Positions 1 through 8,916 of a stretch of 64,000 bases of DNA are shown here, piece after piece. How positions within the stretch are numbered: position 1 is the stretch's first letter; every line of letters starts with the position of its first letter. The stretch is from positions 124,001 to 188,000 of the forward strand of contig NZ_JAGPXX010000010.1 in NCBI RefSeq assembly GCF_018070345.1, written 5' to 3'. The position numbers were made by a program, and so were the translations under genes. The notes under the pieces are model-generated. The model did not search any database and was not told the origin of the DNA. It worked only from the letters and a program-made list of their open reading frames with translations. The stretch is from Streptomyces sp. F63. Lineage in GTDB: Bacteria; Actinomycetota; Actinomycetes; Streptomycetales; Streptomycetaceae.

Positions 1-1222
1 CGCCGCGGCGCAGATCGGTGCGGAGCAGTTCGGCCGTCTCCCGGATGCCGGCCTCACTGTCCGCCGGGTGCTCCAGCCAGTTCCACTTGCCCAGGGTCTC
101 CTCGCCCCGCTCCGGCATGAAGGCGAGCAGATGCGGCAGGCTGCTCACCGCACCGCCGAACTCGATCACGTTCGCTTCGTGGTGCTCGTTCAGGTGGCCC
201 GCGACCTCGTCCGCGGTGGGCCGGTTCCGCGGGTGCGGGTCCAGCATCCGCCGCAGCAGGTCGCGCAGCGCGGAAGGCAGCCGGGCGTGCTGCAGCCGGT
301 CCAGCAGATGCTCGCCCAGGCGCTCCAGCCGGTCCCGTTCGGCCACCGCCTCCGCCGCCTCACGGGGGACGCGCTTCGGCACCAGCTCCTGGGGCAGCGG
401 CTCGACGAACCACTCCCAGGCGACCGCCGCCAGCCCGTACACGTCACCCTTGGCGCTCTCAACGACGTGGTCCGGCTCGCCCGGCCGGGGCAGCAGGTAC
501 GCCAGCCGCTCCGGCGCCAGATACGGCAACGGCTCGGGACCCTCCGCCAGCACCAGCTCCCGCAGCTGCCCGGCCGCGGAGGAGTCCGCGGACGCGCCGC
601 TCAGCAGCCCCGCCACGAAGGAGCTCAGCTCGAACCGGGCCAGCCGCAGCCGGTATTCGCCGTCGGACCCGATGACCACGTCCAGCGCGGCGGGGGAGAG
701 CCGGCGGTGCGTCAGGCCCAGGTCGTGGACGTGCGCCAGCGCGTCCGCCAGCAGCTCGAACTGCCTCAGCGCCCCCGCCGGATCCCCGCGCAACATCTCG
801 CCGTCCGCCGGGGAGAGCTGGTTGTCCGCCCCCACGGTGGCGATGAACGCAGCCTCGGTCCCCTCGCCCGACTCCGTCCTGAGCCCCGCCTCCTCGGCCG
901 TCACGGCGTCGAGATAGCCACCGCCCAGCAGCACCGGCAGACAGGGGTGCTCCAGCCCCGACAGCCGGGTCAGTGCCCGCACCTGCTGGTCCCACAGCAG
1001 ACCGCCCAGCTTCGTCAACCCCAGGTAGACCGAGACGTCGACCTGCCGGTTCGCCTCCGCGTCGAACAGCTCGCGCGTCAGGTACAGATGCCCCGGCAGC
1101 AGCTCCCGGAGGCCGATCGGCTCGTCCGGGACCACGGCCTCGTACGGCCCGCAGCGGGCGGTCGCCGCGTCGCAGCAGAAGTACTTGATCAGATCGACGA
1201 CCCGCTCCACCCCGAACGCCAC
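1..1222 (-). CDS. Pseudokinase-like protein (C-terminus beyond window)
   Basis: The gene is read leftward from a GTG at 1222 and stays open to the window edge (407 codons visible), so the C-terminus is missing. The middle resembles a Ser/Thr protein kinase C-lobe: a helix ending in ALAHVHDLGLTHRRLSP sits where HRDLKP is expected, followed by RLARFE where DFG is expected, then YLAPERL and a late segment like subdomain XI (RMLDPDPRNRPTADEVAGHL). The catalytic Asp (HRR instead of HRD) and the metal-binding Asp of DFG are both absent, so I infer a pseudokinase or binding scaffold. The far end (SLPHLLAFMPERGEETLGKW) is not recognised. It is divergent from the vWA gene that starts 235 bases away, which suggests a functional pair. 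GTG at 1210 is an alternative start. Confidence 0.7.
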   Translation of the reverse strand, partial: MAFGVERVVDLIKYFCCDAATARCGPYEAVVPDEPIGLRELLPGHLYLTRELFDAEANRQVDVSVYLGLTKLGGLLWDQQVRALTRLSGLEHPCLPVLLGGGYLDAVTAEEAGLRTESGEGTEAAFIATVGADNQLSPADGEMLRGDPAGALRQFELLADALAHVHDLGLTHRRLSPAALDVVIGSDGEYRLRLARFELSSFVAGLLSGASADSSAAGQLRELVLAEGPEPLPYLAPERLAYLLPRPGEPDHVVESAKGDVYGLAAVAWEWFVEPLPQELVPKRVPREAAEAVAERDRLERLGEHLLDRLQHARLPSALRDLLRRMLDPHPRNRPTADEVAGHLNEHHEANVIEFGGAVSSLPHLLAFMPERGEETLGKWNWLEHPADSEAGIRETAELLRTDLRRG

Positions 1223-1456
1223 CCCTCGCCCCCTGCGCCAGCAGCACACGCGTGCCGCAAGTATGAGGCACATGTGCCGAGTTGGTGAGGGCTGTCACCA
1301 TCCCTCATGCTTCTGCACGACACCCTGGTCCCTCAATCCGGCCATCCAGGCGGGATCGGCACCGGTCGGGCAGGTGATCGGGCGCCGAACCCCGATGTCA
1401 GTGCCCGCTCCTAGAGTTCAAGCACTACTCGGGGAGCAGCGGAGGGGAGCGGAAGC

Positions 1457-2515
1457 GTGTCCGCCAAGAAGATCCAGCACAAGGTGAACCACGTCGCGCT
1501 GGTCGTGGACTGTTCGGGTTCCATGTACCAGCACCAGAGTCAGCTCATCCGCGTGGTCGACGAGTTCGTGGCGGGCCTGAAGGCCGAGTCGGACAGTCTC
1601 GGGCACGAGACGCGGATCAGCCTCTACTCCTTCGACCACCGGGTGGAGAACCTGGTCTGGGACATGGACGTGAAGCATCTGCCGTCCATGCGGGGGCTGT
1701 ACAAGGTCAACAACGGCGCCACGGCCCTGATCGAGGCGTCACTGAAGTCCCTGGACGACCTGGGGCACATCTGGGAGGAGTACGGCGAGCACAGCTTCCT
1801 CCAGATCGTGGTGACGGACGGCGAGGAGAACGCCTCCGGCGGCGACCGGCGGCACGACGGTGACATGGCCATCCTCGGCCCCTGGCTCGACCGGATCACG
1901 GCGAAGATGGGCGCGCTGCCCGGCCACTGGACGTCCGCGATCCTCGTCCCCAACTCCCTGGCCAAGCGCACCGCCCAGAACTACGGCTTCCCGGCCGGCA
2001 ACATCGCCATCTGGGACGCGGATTCCCACGAGGGGGTCGAGGAGGCGATCGGCACCGTGCGCGCCGCGGCCACGAGCTTCCTCCGCGGCCGCGAGCAGGG
2101 CGTGCGCGGTACGAAGAACCTGTTCGCCGTCGGCCAGGACATATCGGTGGACGAGGTGCGGGCGACGCTCGAACCGATCCCGGCCGACCGGTACCGGCTC
2201 CTGAAGGTCGACCAGGAGATGGAGATCCGGCCCTTCGTCGACTCCCATCCGGGCGTGACGTACGAACGCGGCTCGTGCTACTACCAGTTGGGCGCCCGGG
2301 CGCTGGTGCAGCCCAACAAGGAAGTCGTCGTGGTGGAGAAGGACACCGACCGTGCCTACACGGGCGAGGCGGCGCGCAGTCTGCTGTTCGGCACGGGCAT
2401 CCAGGGGACCGTCTCCGTGAAGGCGGGGAACAATCCCAAGCTGGAGGTGTACGTGCAGAGCCGCTCGGTGAACCGGAAGCTCAAGCCGAGGACGCGGCTG
2501 CTCATCATGCTCTGA
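1457..2515 (+). CDS. von Willebrand factor A domain protein
   Basis: This is a 352-residue protein with an N-terminal vWA fold. The MIDAS motif DCSGSM sits near residues 18-23, with a conserved Thr-containing loop (NNGATALIEA) and a VTDGEEN segment further on, all as in metal-binding vWA domains. No signal peptide or membrane segment is visible, so it is probably cytosolic. The C-terminal third has a basic tail and no recognised motif. The GTG start at 1457 has a good Shine-Dalgarno (GGAGGGGAG) just upstream. Such vWA proteins usually work as protein-interaction modules with kinases, phosphatases or AAA+ partners. Here the only obvious partner is the divergent pseudokinase-like gene. The biological role is unknown. 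Confidence 0.85.
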   Translation: MSAKKIQHKVNHVALVVDCSGSMYQHQSQLIRVVDEFVAGLKAESDSLGHETRISLYSFDHRVENLVWDMDVKHLPSMRGLYKVNNGATALIEASLKSLDDLGHIWEEYGEHSFLQIVVTDGEENASGGDRRHDGDMAILGPWLDRITAKMGALPGHWTSAILVPNSLAKRTAQNYGFPAGNIAIWDADSHEGVEEAIGTVRAAATSFLRGREQGVRGTKNLFAVGQDISVDEVRATLEPIPADRYRLLKVDQEMEIRPFVDSHPGVTYERGSCYYQLGARALVQPNKEVVVVEKDTDRAYTGEAARSLLFGTGIQGTVSVKAGNNPKLEVYVQSRSVNRKLKPRTRLLIML

Positions 2516-2850
2516 TCTCCGGCCCGCACCAGGTCACGGCGACCGTCGCGGTGAGCGCGGGGGCGCGCGGCACCGTCATGGCGCTGCGGCCCCTCACCGG
2601 GACGAGGCCGGTCGTGCCGGGGGCGGCGAGGCCGGTCCCGTGCGCCGGCGCGGCGGCCGAGGTCGGAGTTACCGCAGGTCACCCCGCAAAGTTCCATGCG
2701 TATCGAAATGGTGATCTGACTGTCGGTCGATCGCAACGCGAGGGGCGGCGGACAACGGTCTCCCGCCGGGACATAATCGCCGGAGCGCGTCGAGGAGCGG
2801 CTGCACAGGGGGCAGTTGGCCAAGGGCCGACGAACGGACGGGGGCGCCGG
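2516..2850. other. Intergenic region, no gene seen
   Basis: The 335 bases between the vWA gene and the LuxR-type regulator hold no convincing coding sequence. The stretch near 2690-2740 is somewhat less GC-rich and probably carries the regulator's promoter, but I cannot place -10/-35 boxes with confidence. Confidence 0.4.
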
Positions 2851-3588
2851 ATGAAGAAGGCGGAAGCGGTCAGAGTCGCGGTCGTGGCACGGGGCAGAGT
2901 GGCACGCGGCGGGCTGGCCGCCATGCTCGCCGAGGCGGACCAGGTGAAGCAGACCGCTGTCTTCAGGCCCGAGGAGTTCACGACGGCGTCGCCGGAGGAC
3001 GCCATCCAACTGCTCGTGCTCTCCTGCGATGTGCTCGTGCTGTGGTGCGTGAACGGTTACGGCCGCGGAGAGGACGCGTGGGCGGCCGAACTGGCGGCGG
3101 CCGTCCGCAGGAACGGGGTCCGGGTGGCCCTGGTGCTGCCGAGTGCCGAGGTCAGGCGGATCGCATCCGGCGGGCCCCCGCCCTGCGACGCCGTCCTGGA
3201 CCAGGACACCGTCACCACAGAGGTCCTGGACGACGTGCTGCGCGGATTCGCCGGCGGGGAGCGGCTGCTGCCCGAACCGGCGGCACCGGCCGCACCGGCA
3301 GTGCCGCCGGCACCGGCGTTTCCGTGCCGGCCCCGCGGCGGGGACGCCGTGCCGCGGAACGGGTCCGCGGCCGGGCTGCTCACCGAGCGCGAGAGGCAGG
3401 TGCTCGAGCTGCTCGTCGACGGGCTGAGCAACCGGAAGATCGGGCAGGCCCTCGGGGTGTCCGAGCACACCGCCAAGCGCACGGTGGCGATCGTGCTGTC
3501 CAAGCTGAACTGTCCCAACCGGACCCAGGCCGTGGCGGTCGCCCTGCGCGAAGGGCTGGTGGGGATGGGGGAGGCGTCGCGCCCGTAG
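2851..3588 (+). CDS. Orphan LuxR-type response-regulator-like transcription factor
   Basis: A 245-residue protein starting at ATG 2851, which follows GGACGGGGG. The open frame continues upstream but has no coding character there. Residues 1-125 resemble a receiver domain in layout (VRVAVVARGRVARGGLAAML at the N-terminus, DVLVLWCVNG in place of the phospho-Asp strand), but the acidic pocket and the phosphorylation Asp are not recognisable, so it is an atypical receiver. A Pro/Ala-rich linker follows. Residues from about 175 form a typical LuxR/NarL HTH: LTERERQVLELLVDGLSNRK, then SEHTAKRTVAIVLSKLN. No sensor kinase is adjacent. It is convergent with the LAL gene and separated from it by a hairpin. 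It is probably the outermost regulator of the NRPS cluster. Confidence 0.8.
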   Translation: MKKAEAVRVAVVARGRVARGGLAAMLAEADQVKQTAVFRPEEFTTASPEDAIQLLVLSCDVLVLWCVNGYGRGEDAWAAELAAAVRRNGVRVALVLPSAEVRRIASGGPPPCDAVLDQDTVTTEVLDDVLRGFAGGERLLPEPAAPAAPAVPPAPAFPCRPRGGDAVPRNGSAAGLLTERERQVLELLVDGLSNRKIGQALGVSEHTAKRTVAIVLSKLNCPNRTQAVAVALREGLVGMGEASRP

Positions 3589-3601
3589 GCCACCCGGGCG
3601 C
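3579..3601. terminator. Bidirectional hairpin between convergent regulators
   Basis: Arms GCGCCCG (3579-3585) and CGGGCGC (3595-3601) enclose a 9-base loop. The hairpin lies across the stop codon of the LuxR-type gene and just before the end of the convergent LAL gene, which is the usual place for a shared terminator. There is no U-tract, as is common in actinomycetes. Confidence 0.5.
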
Positions 3602-3608
3602 CGGTCCG

Positions 3609-6197
3609 CTATGCGCGCCCCAGCATCACCGCGAGATCGGCCCGCCCGCCGATGCCCAGGGCCCGGTAGGCGTGGGTCAGATGGAGCTCCACCGTGCGGA
3701 GGCTGACCGAGAGTTCCTCGGCGATCGCCCTGTTCGAACGGCCTTGGGCGGCAAGCAGCGCGACCCTGAGCCGGGCCGGGCTCAGCCGTGCCCGGCTCGC
3801 CCGGGGCAACCCGGCGAACCGGGCCCGGAGTTCCCCGGCGCGCGGGACCGGACGCGCACCGGCGGCCCGGCCGAGAGCGGCGGCCTCGTCCAGCAGGCGC
3901 CGTGCTTCCGCCGGCCGGCCGGCGTCGAGCAGGGCGGCGGCCAGTTCCGCGACCGCCTGCGCGTGCAGGTCCCGGTGCGCCGTGCCGGCCAGCAGACCGG
4001 CCGCGGTCCGCAGGTGCAGGAGCGCCGTCGGGCCCGTGCCGGTGAGGCCCGCCCAGAGGTGGGCCGCGCCGATGGGGCCCGGCGCACCCCAGGCCCGGAG
4101 GGCTGCCAGCGTTCTGACGGGCAGCCGGGCGGCGGCCCGCCGGCCCGCGGAGGTCTGTGCCGCGGTCAGCAGCGGACGCCAGGGCAGGACGGCGGGGTTC
4201 GCGCAGCCCAGGGCGGGCAGGATGCGGCCGCACTCGTCCAGGTGGGCCGTCTCGTCGGCGGTGTGCCCGGAGTGCAGAGCGAGGACATGGTGGGCGAAGT
4301 GCAGGAAGGCCCGGCCCAGGCTGCGGCCCTGCCGGTCGGGCGGGACCCGGGCCAGGGCGGACTCGGCGAGGTCCGGCCGGCCGGACTCGAGGGCGGCAAG
4401 GGCCTCCAGCGCGGCCAGCCTCGGCAGCACATGCGGATGCCAGTGCTGCCGCGGCACCTCCGCGACCGCCTCGGCCAGCCGCTCTGCGGCCTCGTCCGGC
4501 GCCCCGGTCCGGAGGGCGAGTTCGGCCAGTTCGAGCAGGGCCCGGCCGGCCGCCGGACCCACGGACCGCCGCCGGGCCTCGGCCTCGATCCGCCGCAGCC
4601 CCTCGCGCGCCGGGGCCGCGTCCTCGGTGACGGCGAGTACGCGCGCGGCGACGAGCCGCGGGGCGAACAGCCCGTCCTCCGGCCGGGTGAGCACGGCCGT
4701 GGCGAGCCGGCGGGCCCGGTCGATCCCCCGCCCGGTCAGGCAGTGCCCCCAAGCGGCGGCCGAGGCCCCGGCCGCGTCGCCTTCCCATGACAGCCCGTCA
4801 CTTCGCAGGCCGCCGGGCGATGTCACCGGTCCGGCCGATCCGGTGCCGAGGGCCAGTTCCCCGAGCCCGAGCAGGGAGCGCCGCTCCGCCGCGGACCCGG
4901 TCTCCGCGGCGGCGGCCGCGCAGAGGCGCGCCACATCGTCCCCGCCGCCGCGCAGGGTGAGCAGGTCGGCGGCGAACAGCCGGGCCGCGGACCGCTGCGG
5001 CCCGGTGGCCCGCGCCAGGATCTGGCGGAGCACGCGGTCGGCGGCCTCGGGGCGCAGGGACAGCTGTGCCTTCGCCAGCTCCAGCCGTATGCCGGTGCGC
5101 AGCCCGCCGGCCGCTCCGCGGTCCGCCGCCCGCTCCAGGTAGGCGACCGCGGTCGCGTCGTCGCCGGACCGCCGGGCGTGGGCGCCCGCCGCGTACAGGG
5201 CGCCCGGCACCCAGTGTCCGGTCAGCCGGGTCCGCGCGGCGAGCCGGCCGAGGACCGGTTCCGGAAGTCCGTCGCGGAGCGCCAGCCGCGCGGCCCGTTC
5301 GTGGAGTTCGCGGCGCCGGTTGTCGTCCATGAGGCCGATGACCCGGCCGGCCACCACCGGGTCGTACAGCCGGGGGTGGCCGGCCGCGTCGCCGAGCAGC
5401 CCGGTCGCCTCCAGATCCGCCCGGGCCCGTGTGCGGTCCGGGGGGAGGACGCCGGCCAGTTCGCACACCTGGTCGAAGGAGAAGTCGCCTGCGGCCACCG
5501 CGGTCGCGCCGGCCAGCGCGACCGCCCGCGGGGAGGCCCCGGCCAGAGTGCTCCGCAGATGGTGCCTGCCCACCTGGTCGGCGAGCGCGGCGAACGTGCC
5601 GGGGTCGGGCGGCGGAGCGGGCAGGCGCCGGAGCGTGGCGCACAGGACGGCGGGGAGGCCGCCCGTCGCGGCGACCGCGGTGGCGACGAGGGGTTCGGCG
5701 GCGTCCGGACCGTACGCCTCGGCGAGCAGCGTCCGCACGGCGTGGGCGCTCAGGGGGCGGAGTGCGAGAGCGTACCGGGCGGGGGCGTCCGCGCCGGGGA
5801 CCGCCGGGCCGGTGCCGGTGACGACGCGCAGCAGGGGCCGCCGTTCCGCGCCGTCCCGGAGAGACGCCGCCTGCTCCGGCGGGGACGGGTCCCCGGCGTC
5901 GTCGGCCAGGACTGCCAGAGGGCTGCCGGGGACGTCACCCGCCGCCGCGGGCCCGCGCGAGCCGGCCGGGCGGGCGGGCGCGCCGAAGACACGCAGTCCG
6001 GCCCGCCGGGCGAGGGCGGCGGCCTCGGCGAGTACGGCGCTGCGTCCGGTGCCCGGCCGTCCGTGCACGAGGACGGTCGCCGAACCGCCGTCCGCGACCT
6101 CGCGCACGGCCCGTTCCAGCACGGCCAGCTGCGCCGCCCGTTCCAGGAGCCGGCCCCGCGCGGCGGCCGGTCCGCGGTGGAACGGCGACGGGCTCAC
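3609..6197 (-). CDS. LAL-family LuxR transcriptional regulator (1)
   Basis: This is a large ATP-binding regulator of the LuxR (LAL) family, 862 residues from a GTG at 6197. That start overlaps the stop of the upstream LAL gene as GTGA, indicating translational coupling. An in-frame start at 6230 is possible but would overlap more. A P-loop-like motif GRPGTGRSA lies at about residues 46-54 with Arg in place of the usual Walker-A Lys, and PLAVLADDAGD may be Walker B. The middle is a long Ala/Leu/Arg-rich helical repeat region typical of LAL proteins. The last 60 residues are the HTH (LSPARLRVALLAAQGRSNRA, then SVSLRTVELHLTHAYRALGI). Members of this family usually act as pathway-specific activators; their effector here is unknown. 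Confidence 0.85.
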   Translation of the reverse strand: MSPSPFHRGPAAARGRLLERAAQLAVLERAVREVADGGSATVLVHGRPGTGRSAVLAEAAALARRAGLRVFGAPARPAGSRGPAAAGDVPGSPLAVLADDAGDPSPPEQAASLRDGAERRPLLRVVTGTGPAVPGADAPARYALALRPLSAHAVRTLLAEAYGPDAAEPLVATAVAATGGLPAVLCATLRRLPAPPPDPGTFAALADQVGRHHLRSTLAGASPRAVALAGATAVAAGDFSFDQVCELAGVLPPDRTRARADLEATGLLGDAAGHPRLYDPVVAGRVIGLMDDNRRRELHERAARLALRDGLPEPVLGRLAARTRLTGHWVPGALYAAGAHARRSGDDATAVAYLERAADRGAAGGLRTGIRLELAKAQLSLRPEAADRVLRQILARATGPQRSAARLFAADLLTLRGGGDDVARLCAAAAAETGSAAERRSLLGLGELALGTGSAGPVTSPGGLRSDGLSWEGDAAGASAAAWGHCLTGRGIDRARRLATAVLTRPEDGLFAPRLVAARVLAVTEDAAPAREGLRRIEAEARRRSVGPAAGRALLELAELALRTGAPDEAAERLAEAVAEVPRQHWHPHVLPRLAALEALAALESGRPDLAESALARVPPDRQGRSLGRAFLHFAHHVLALHSGHTADETAHLDECGRILPALGCANPAVLPWRPLLTAAQTSAGRRAAARLPVRTLAALRAWGAPGPIGAAHLWAGLTGTGPTALLHLRTAAGLLAGTAHRDLHAQAVAELAAALLDAGRPAEARRLLDEAAALGRAAGARPVPRAGELRARFAGLPRASRARLSPARLRVALLAAQGRSNRAIAEELSVSLRTVELHLTHAYRALGIGGRADLAVMLGRA

Positions 6198-8722
6198 CGC
6201 GTGCCGCCGGGCACCCGCTCGGGCGGGCACGGCCCGGGCGGTGGCAGCCGCTTCGCGAGGCCGGCCCGCCCGTTCACGCCGAGTTTCCGGTACACGTTCG
6301 TCAGGTGGTACTCGACGGTGCGCACGGTCAGGCAGAGAGCGTCGGCGATGGCCCGGTTCGGCGTTCCGGCCGCCGCCATCTCCGCCACGGGACGCTCGGC
6401 GTCGCTGAGGACGGACCGCGCGGGCCGGTCCCCGACCGCGTCGAGGGCGGCCCGCGCCCGCTCGGCCACCGTGCCCAGGCCGTACCGCAGGGCCGCGGCC
6501 CGGGCCGCGCGCAGGCGGACGCGCGCGGCCCTGTCGTCACCCTGCCGCAACAGGGCTGTTCCGAGGTGGAGTTCGGCGAGTGCGTGGGAGTACCGGTCGG
6601 GGCTGTCCGCGAGAACGCGCACGCTCTCGGCGAGCAGTTCCACGCGGTCGGCGGCGTGGGCCGCCATGCCCCGGGCCAGCAGGCTCAACCCGGTGCTGCG
6701 GGCCGTCGGCCACCGCTCGGCCAGGTGCCGGCCGAGTTCGGCCTGCGCCGTGGCCTCGGCGGCCCGGCCCGATTCCGCGAACAGCTCCGTGCGGAGCACC
6801 CACCAGGTGGTGAACACCGGGTTGTCCACGCCGGCGGCGGCCAGACTCGCACCGCACCGCTCCAGCAGCCTCAGGGCCCGCTCGGTCCGGCCACGGCCGC
6901 GCTCGACGAGGGCCCTGGCCATCAGATGGTGGTGGTGTTCCCAGACGGAGTCCTCCGGGCGGCTCCCTTCGAGCCGGCGCAGGACCTCCTCGGCGCGGCC
7001 GGGTTCGCCCCGGTGCGCCAGGGCCAGGGCCAGGGTGACCGAGGCCAGGCGGGCCGGTCCGGCCGCGTGCCGTCCCCCGGCGGGACCGGACGCGGCCAGC
7101 GCCGCTTCGGCTGCCTCGGACGCCCGCCCGGATTCGAGGAGCACCAGGGCCCGGGCCGAGGAGGCGTGGCACTCGGCCCAGCCCTCCTCGCGCCGTCTGC
7201 TGCCCTCGGCGGCCCGGCGCAGGTGGTCGAGGGCGTTCGTGGTCTCGTCGGCCAGTGCGAGAACCCGGGCCGCGGCGACCCTGGCCCAGGCGGCGCGCGG
7301 CCGCTCGGAGCGGAGGACCTGACGGGCGTCGGCGACCGCGGTGCCGGGGTCGGTTCCCCTCAGCGCGGTGCGCAGCGCCCGTGCGGCAACGACCAGTTGC
7401 CCGGTCGGGTCGTCCGCGGCCAGGAGGGATTCGCCGGCCGGGACCGGCCGGGCCGCGGGAGGCGGCGGGGCGCCGGGGTGGCCGGGGCCCGTCTCGCGCA
7501 GCAGCGAGCCGAGTGCCGCGGGCGTGTCGGGGAGGCGGTGCGTCATCAGCGCGGTGAGCCGGAACGGGCCGGCGGCGCGGGCCCGGACGAGGGGATCGTC
7601 CGTGCGGGACAGCGCGTCCTCCAGGTGCTCGCGGGCGGCTGCCGGATCGATGTCGAGCAGTGCGGCGCCGAGGTCCGCGCGGACGGCGGTGTCCCCGGGA
7701 TCGGCCTCGTGGAGGCGGCTCAGGTAGGAGACCGCGGACGCCGGGCGGTCGTGGCGCGCCGCCGCGGCCGCCTCTCGGAGAACGGCGCCCATCCAGGGGC
7801 GGTCCAGCGCGGACTGCCCGAGCAGCAGGTCGGCCACCTGTCCGGCCGGCCGTGCCGCGTCGTTGAGGAGCTCGGCGGCCTGGACGCGCATCCGCTCGTC
7901 CCGGTGTCCGGGCAGGGTCTCCGGCAGCGGCGGGACGTGCTGCGCCGGTATCCGCCCCGGCAGCAGGCCGAGGAGGCGGACGGACTCCAGGAGCCGGCGG
8001 GTCACGCCCGGGGCGAAGCCCGTCAGAGCGCTGACGAGATCGACATCGGTACTGCGCAGCAGTGCGGCCGCCTGGGCGACCCGGAGCACGTCGAGCTCGC
8101 GCGGGGCCGGGGCGCCGGGGTGCCCGGCGGCCGGCTGTCTGCCCGTGGTGTCGACGACCGAACAGTAATCGCGTGCGACCAGTTCGTGGAAGGCGGCCGC
8201 GGCGGAGGACAGCAGGCCGGGGGAGAGGCCGAGGACGACGGTCAGCGGCCCCCCGGACGCGTCACGCACCAGATGGTCGACACAGCGGAGCGTGCCCTCG
8301 TCGCACCACTGTGCGTCGCCGACGGCGAGGATCAGCGGCCCCCGCGCCAGCAGCCCGTCGACCGAGGTCAGGGCCGCCTGCCGTGCCCGGTGGGGCGAGA
8401 GCGGCGCGTCGTGGGACATGCCGAGCAGGCGGCGCAGCACGGTGTGTTCCGTGCCGGCTTCCTCGCGTCGGCAGACGGTGTGCCGCACGTTCGTCTCCGG
8501 CCCGCACACGTCACGGACATGGCGTGACATCGCCTCCACGGGAGGGGGGTCGGGGGAGAGGAGCACCAGCACGCAGTGCGGGCCGGAGCGTTCGAGGGGG
8601 ACCGGGCAGGCAGGGGAGTTCGCGTCCGGGAGACGGGTCCGGCGGGTGGCGGCCGCGGGGGAGACGGACGGAGAGATCGAGGAAGATGCAGGCTGCACGT
8701 GCTCTGATCGGCTCGAGCTCAT
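6194..8722 (-). CDS. LAL-family LuxR regulator lacking a P-loop (2)
   Basis: An 842-residue protein with the overall build of a LAL regulator. A segment like Walker B and its surroundings (RGPLILAVGDAQWCDEGTLR, about residues 130-150) is present, followed by a long helical TPR-like region and a C-terminal HTH (LSDAERPVAEMAAAGTPNRA, then LTVRTVEYHLTNVYRKLGVN). No Walker-A motif can be found before the Walker-B-like segment, so the ATPase module is truncated or degenerate. The ATG at 8722 has almost no Shine-Dalgarno, and TATCAT lies only a few bases upstream, so the mRNA may be leaderless. Its stop overlaps the start of the next LAL gene, placing both in one transcript. Confidence 0.82.
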   Translation of the reverse strand: MSSSRSEHVQPASSSISPSVSPAAATRRTRLPDANSPACPVPLERSGPHCVLVLLSPDPPPVEAMSRHVRDVCGPETNVRHTVCRREEAGTEHTVLRRLLGMSHDAPLSPHRARQAALTSVDGLLARGPLILAVGDAQWCDEGTLRCVDHLVRDASGGPLTVVLGLSPGLLSSAAAAFHELVARDYCSVVDTTGRQPAAGHPGAPAPRELDVLRVAQAAALLRSTDVDLVSALTGFAPGVTRRLLESVRLLGLLPGRIPAQHVPPLPETLPGHRDERMRVQAAELLNDAARPAGQVADLLLGQSALDRPWMGAVLREAAAAARHDRPASAVSYLSRLHEADPGDTAVRADLGAALLDIDPAAAREHLEDALSRTDDPLVRARAAGPFRLTALMTHRLPDTPAALGSLLRETGPGHPGAPPPPAARPVPAGESLLAADDPTGQLVVAARALRTALRGTDPGTAVADARQVLRSERPRAAWARVAAARVLALADETTNALDHLRRAAEGSRRREEGWAECHASSARALVLLESGRASEAAEAALAASGPAGGRHAAGPARLASVTLALALAHRGEPGRAEEVLRRLEGSRPEDSVWEHHHHLMARALVERGRGRTERALRLLERCGASLAAAGVDNPVFTTWWVLRTELFAESGRAAEATAQAELGRHLAERWPTARSTGLSLLARGMAAHAADRVELLAESVRVLADSPDRYSHALAELHLGTALLRQGDDRAARVRLRAARAAALRYGLGTVAERARAALDAVGDRPARSVLSDAERPVAEMAAAGTPNRAIADALCLTVRTVEYHLTNVYRKLGVNGRAGLAKRLPPPGPCPPERVPGGTR

Positions 8723-8916
8723 GATCGCTATGATAAGACAAGCTTATGCATCGCTGTGAGGTGAAGCCGACCGGATCCGGGCGGTTCGCCGGTGGTGCGG
8801 CCGCGAGGGCCGGCCCGGACGCCCGCGAGCCGGGGAACATTCCCGGCCACGGGACCCGGCACCCCGTCCCGCGGGAGCGGCTACCCGCTCGGCATCGTCC
8901 GTGAACGGAGACCCCC

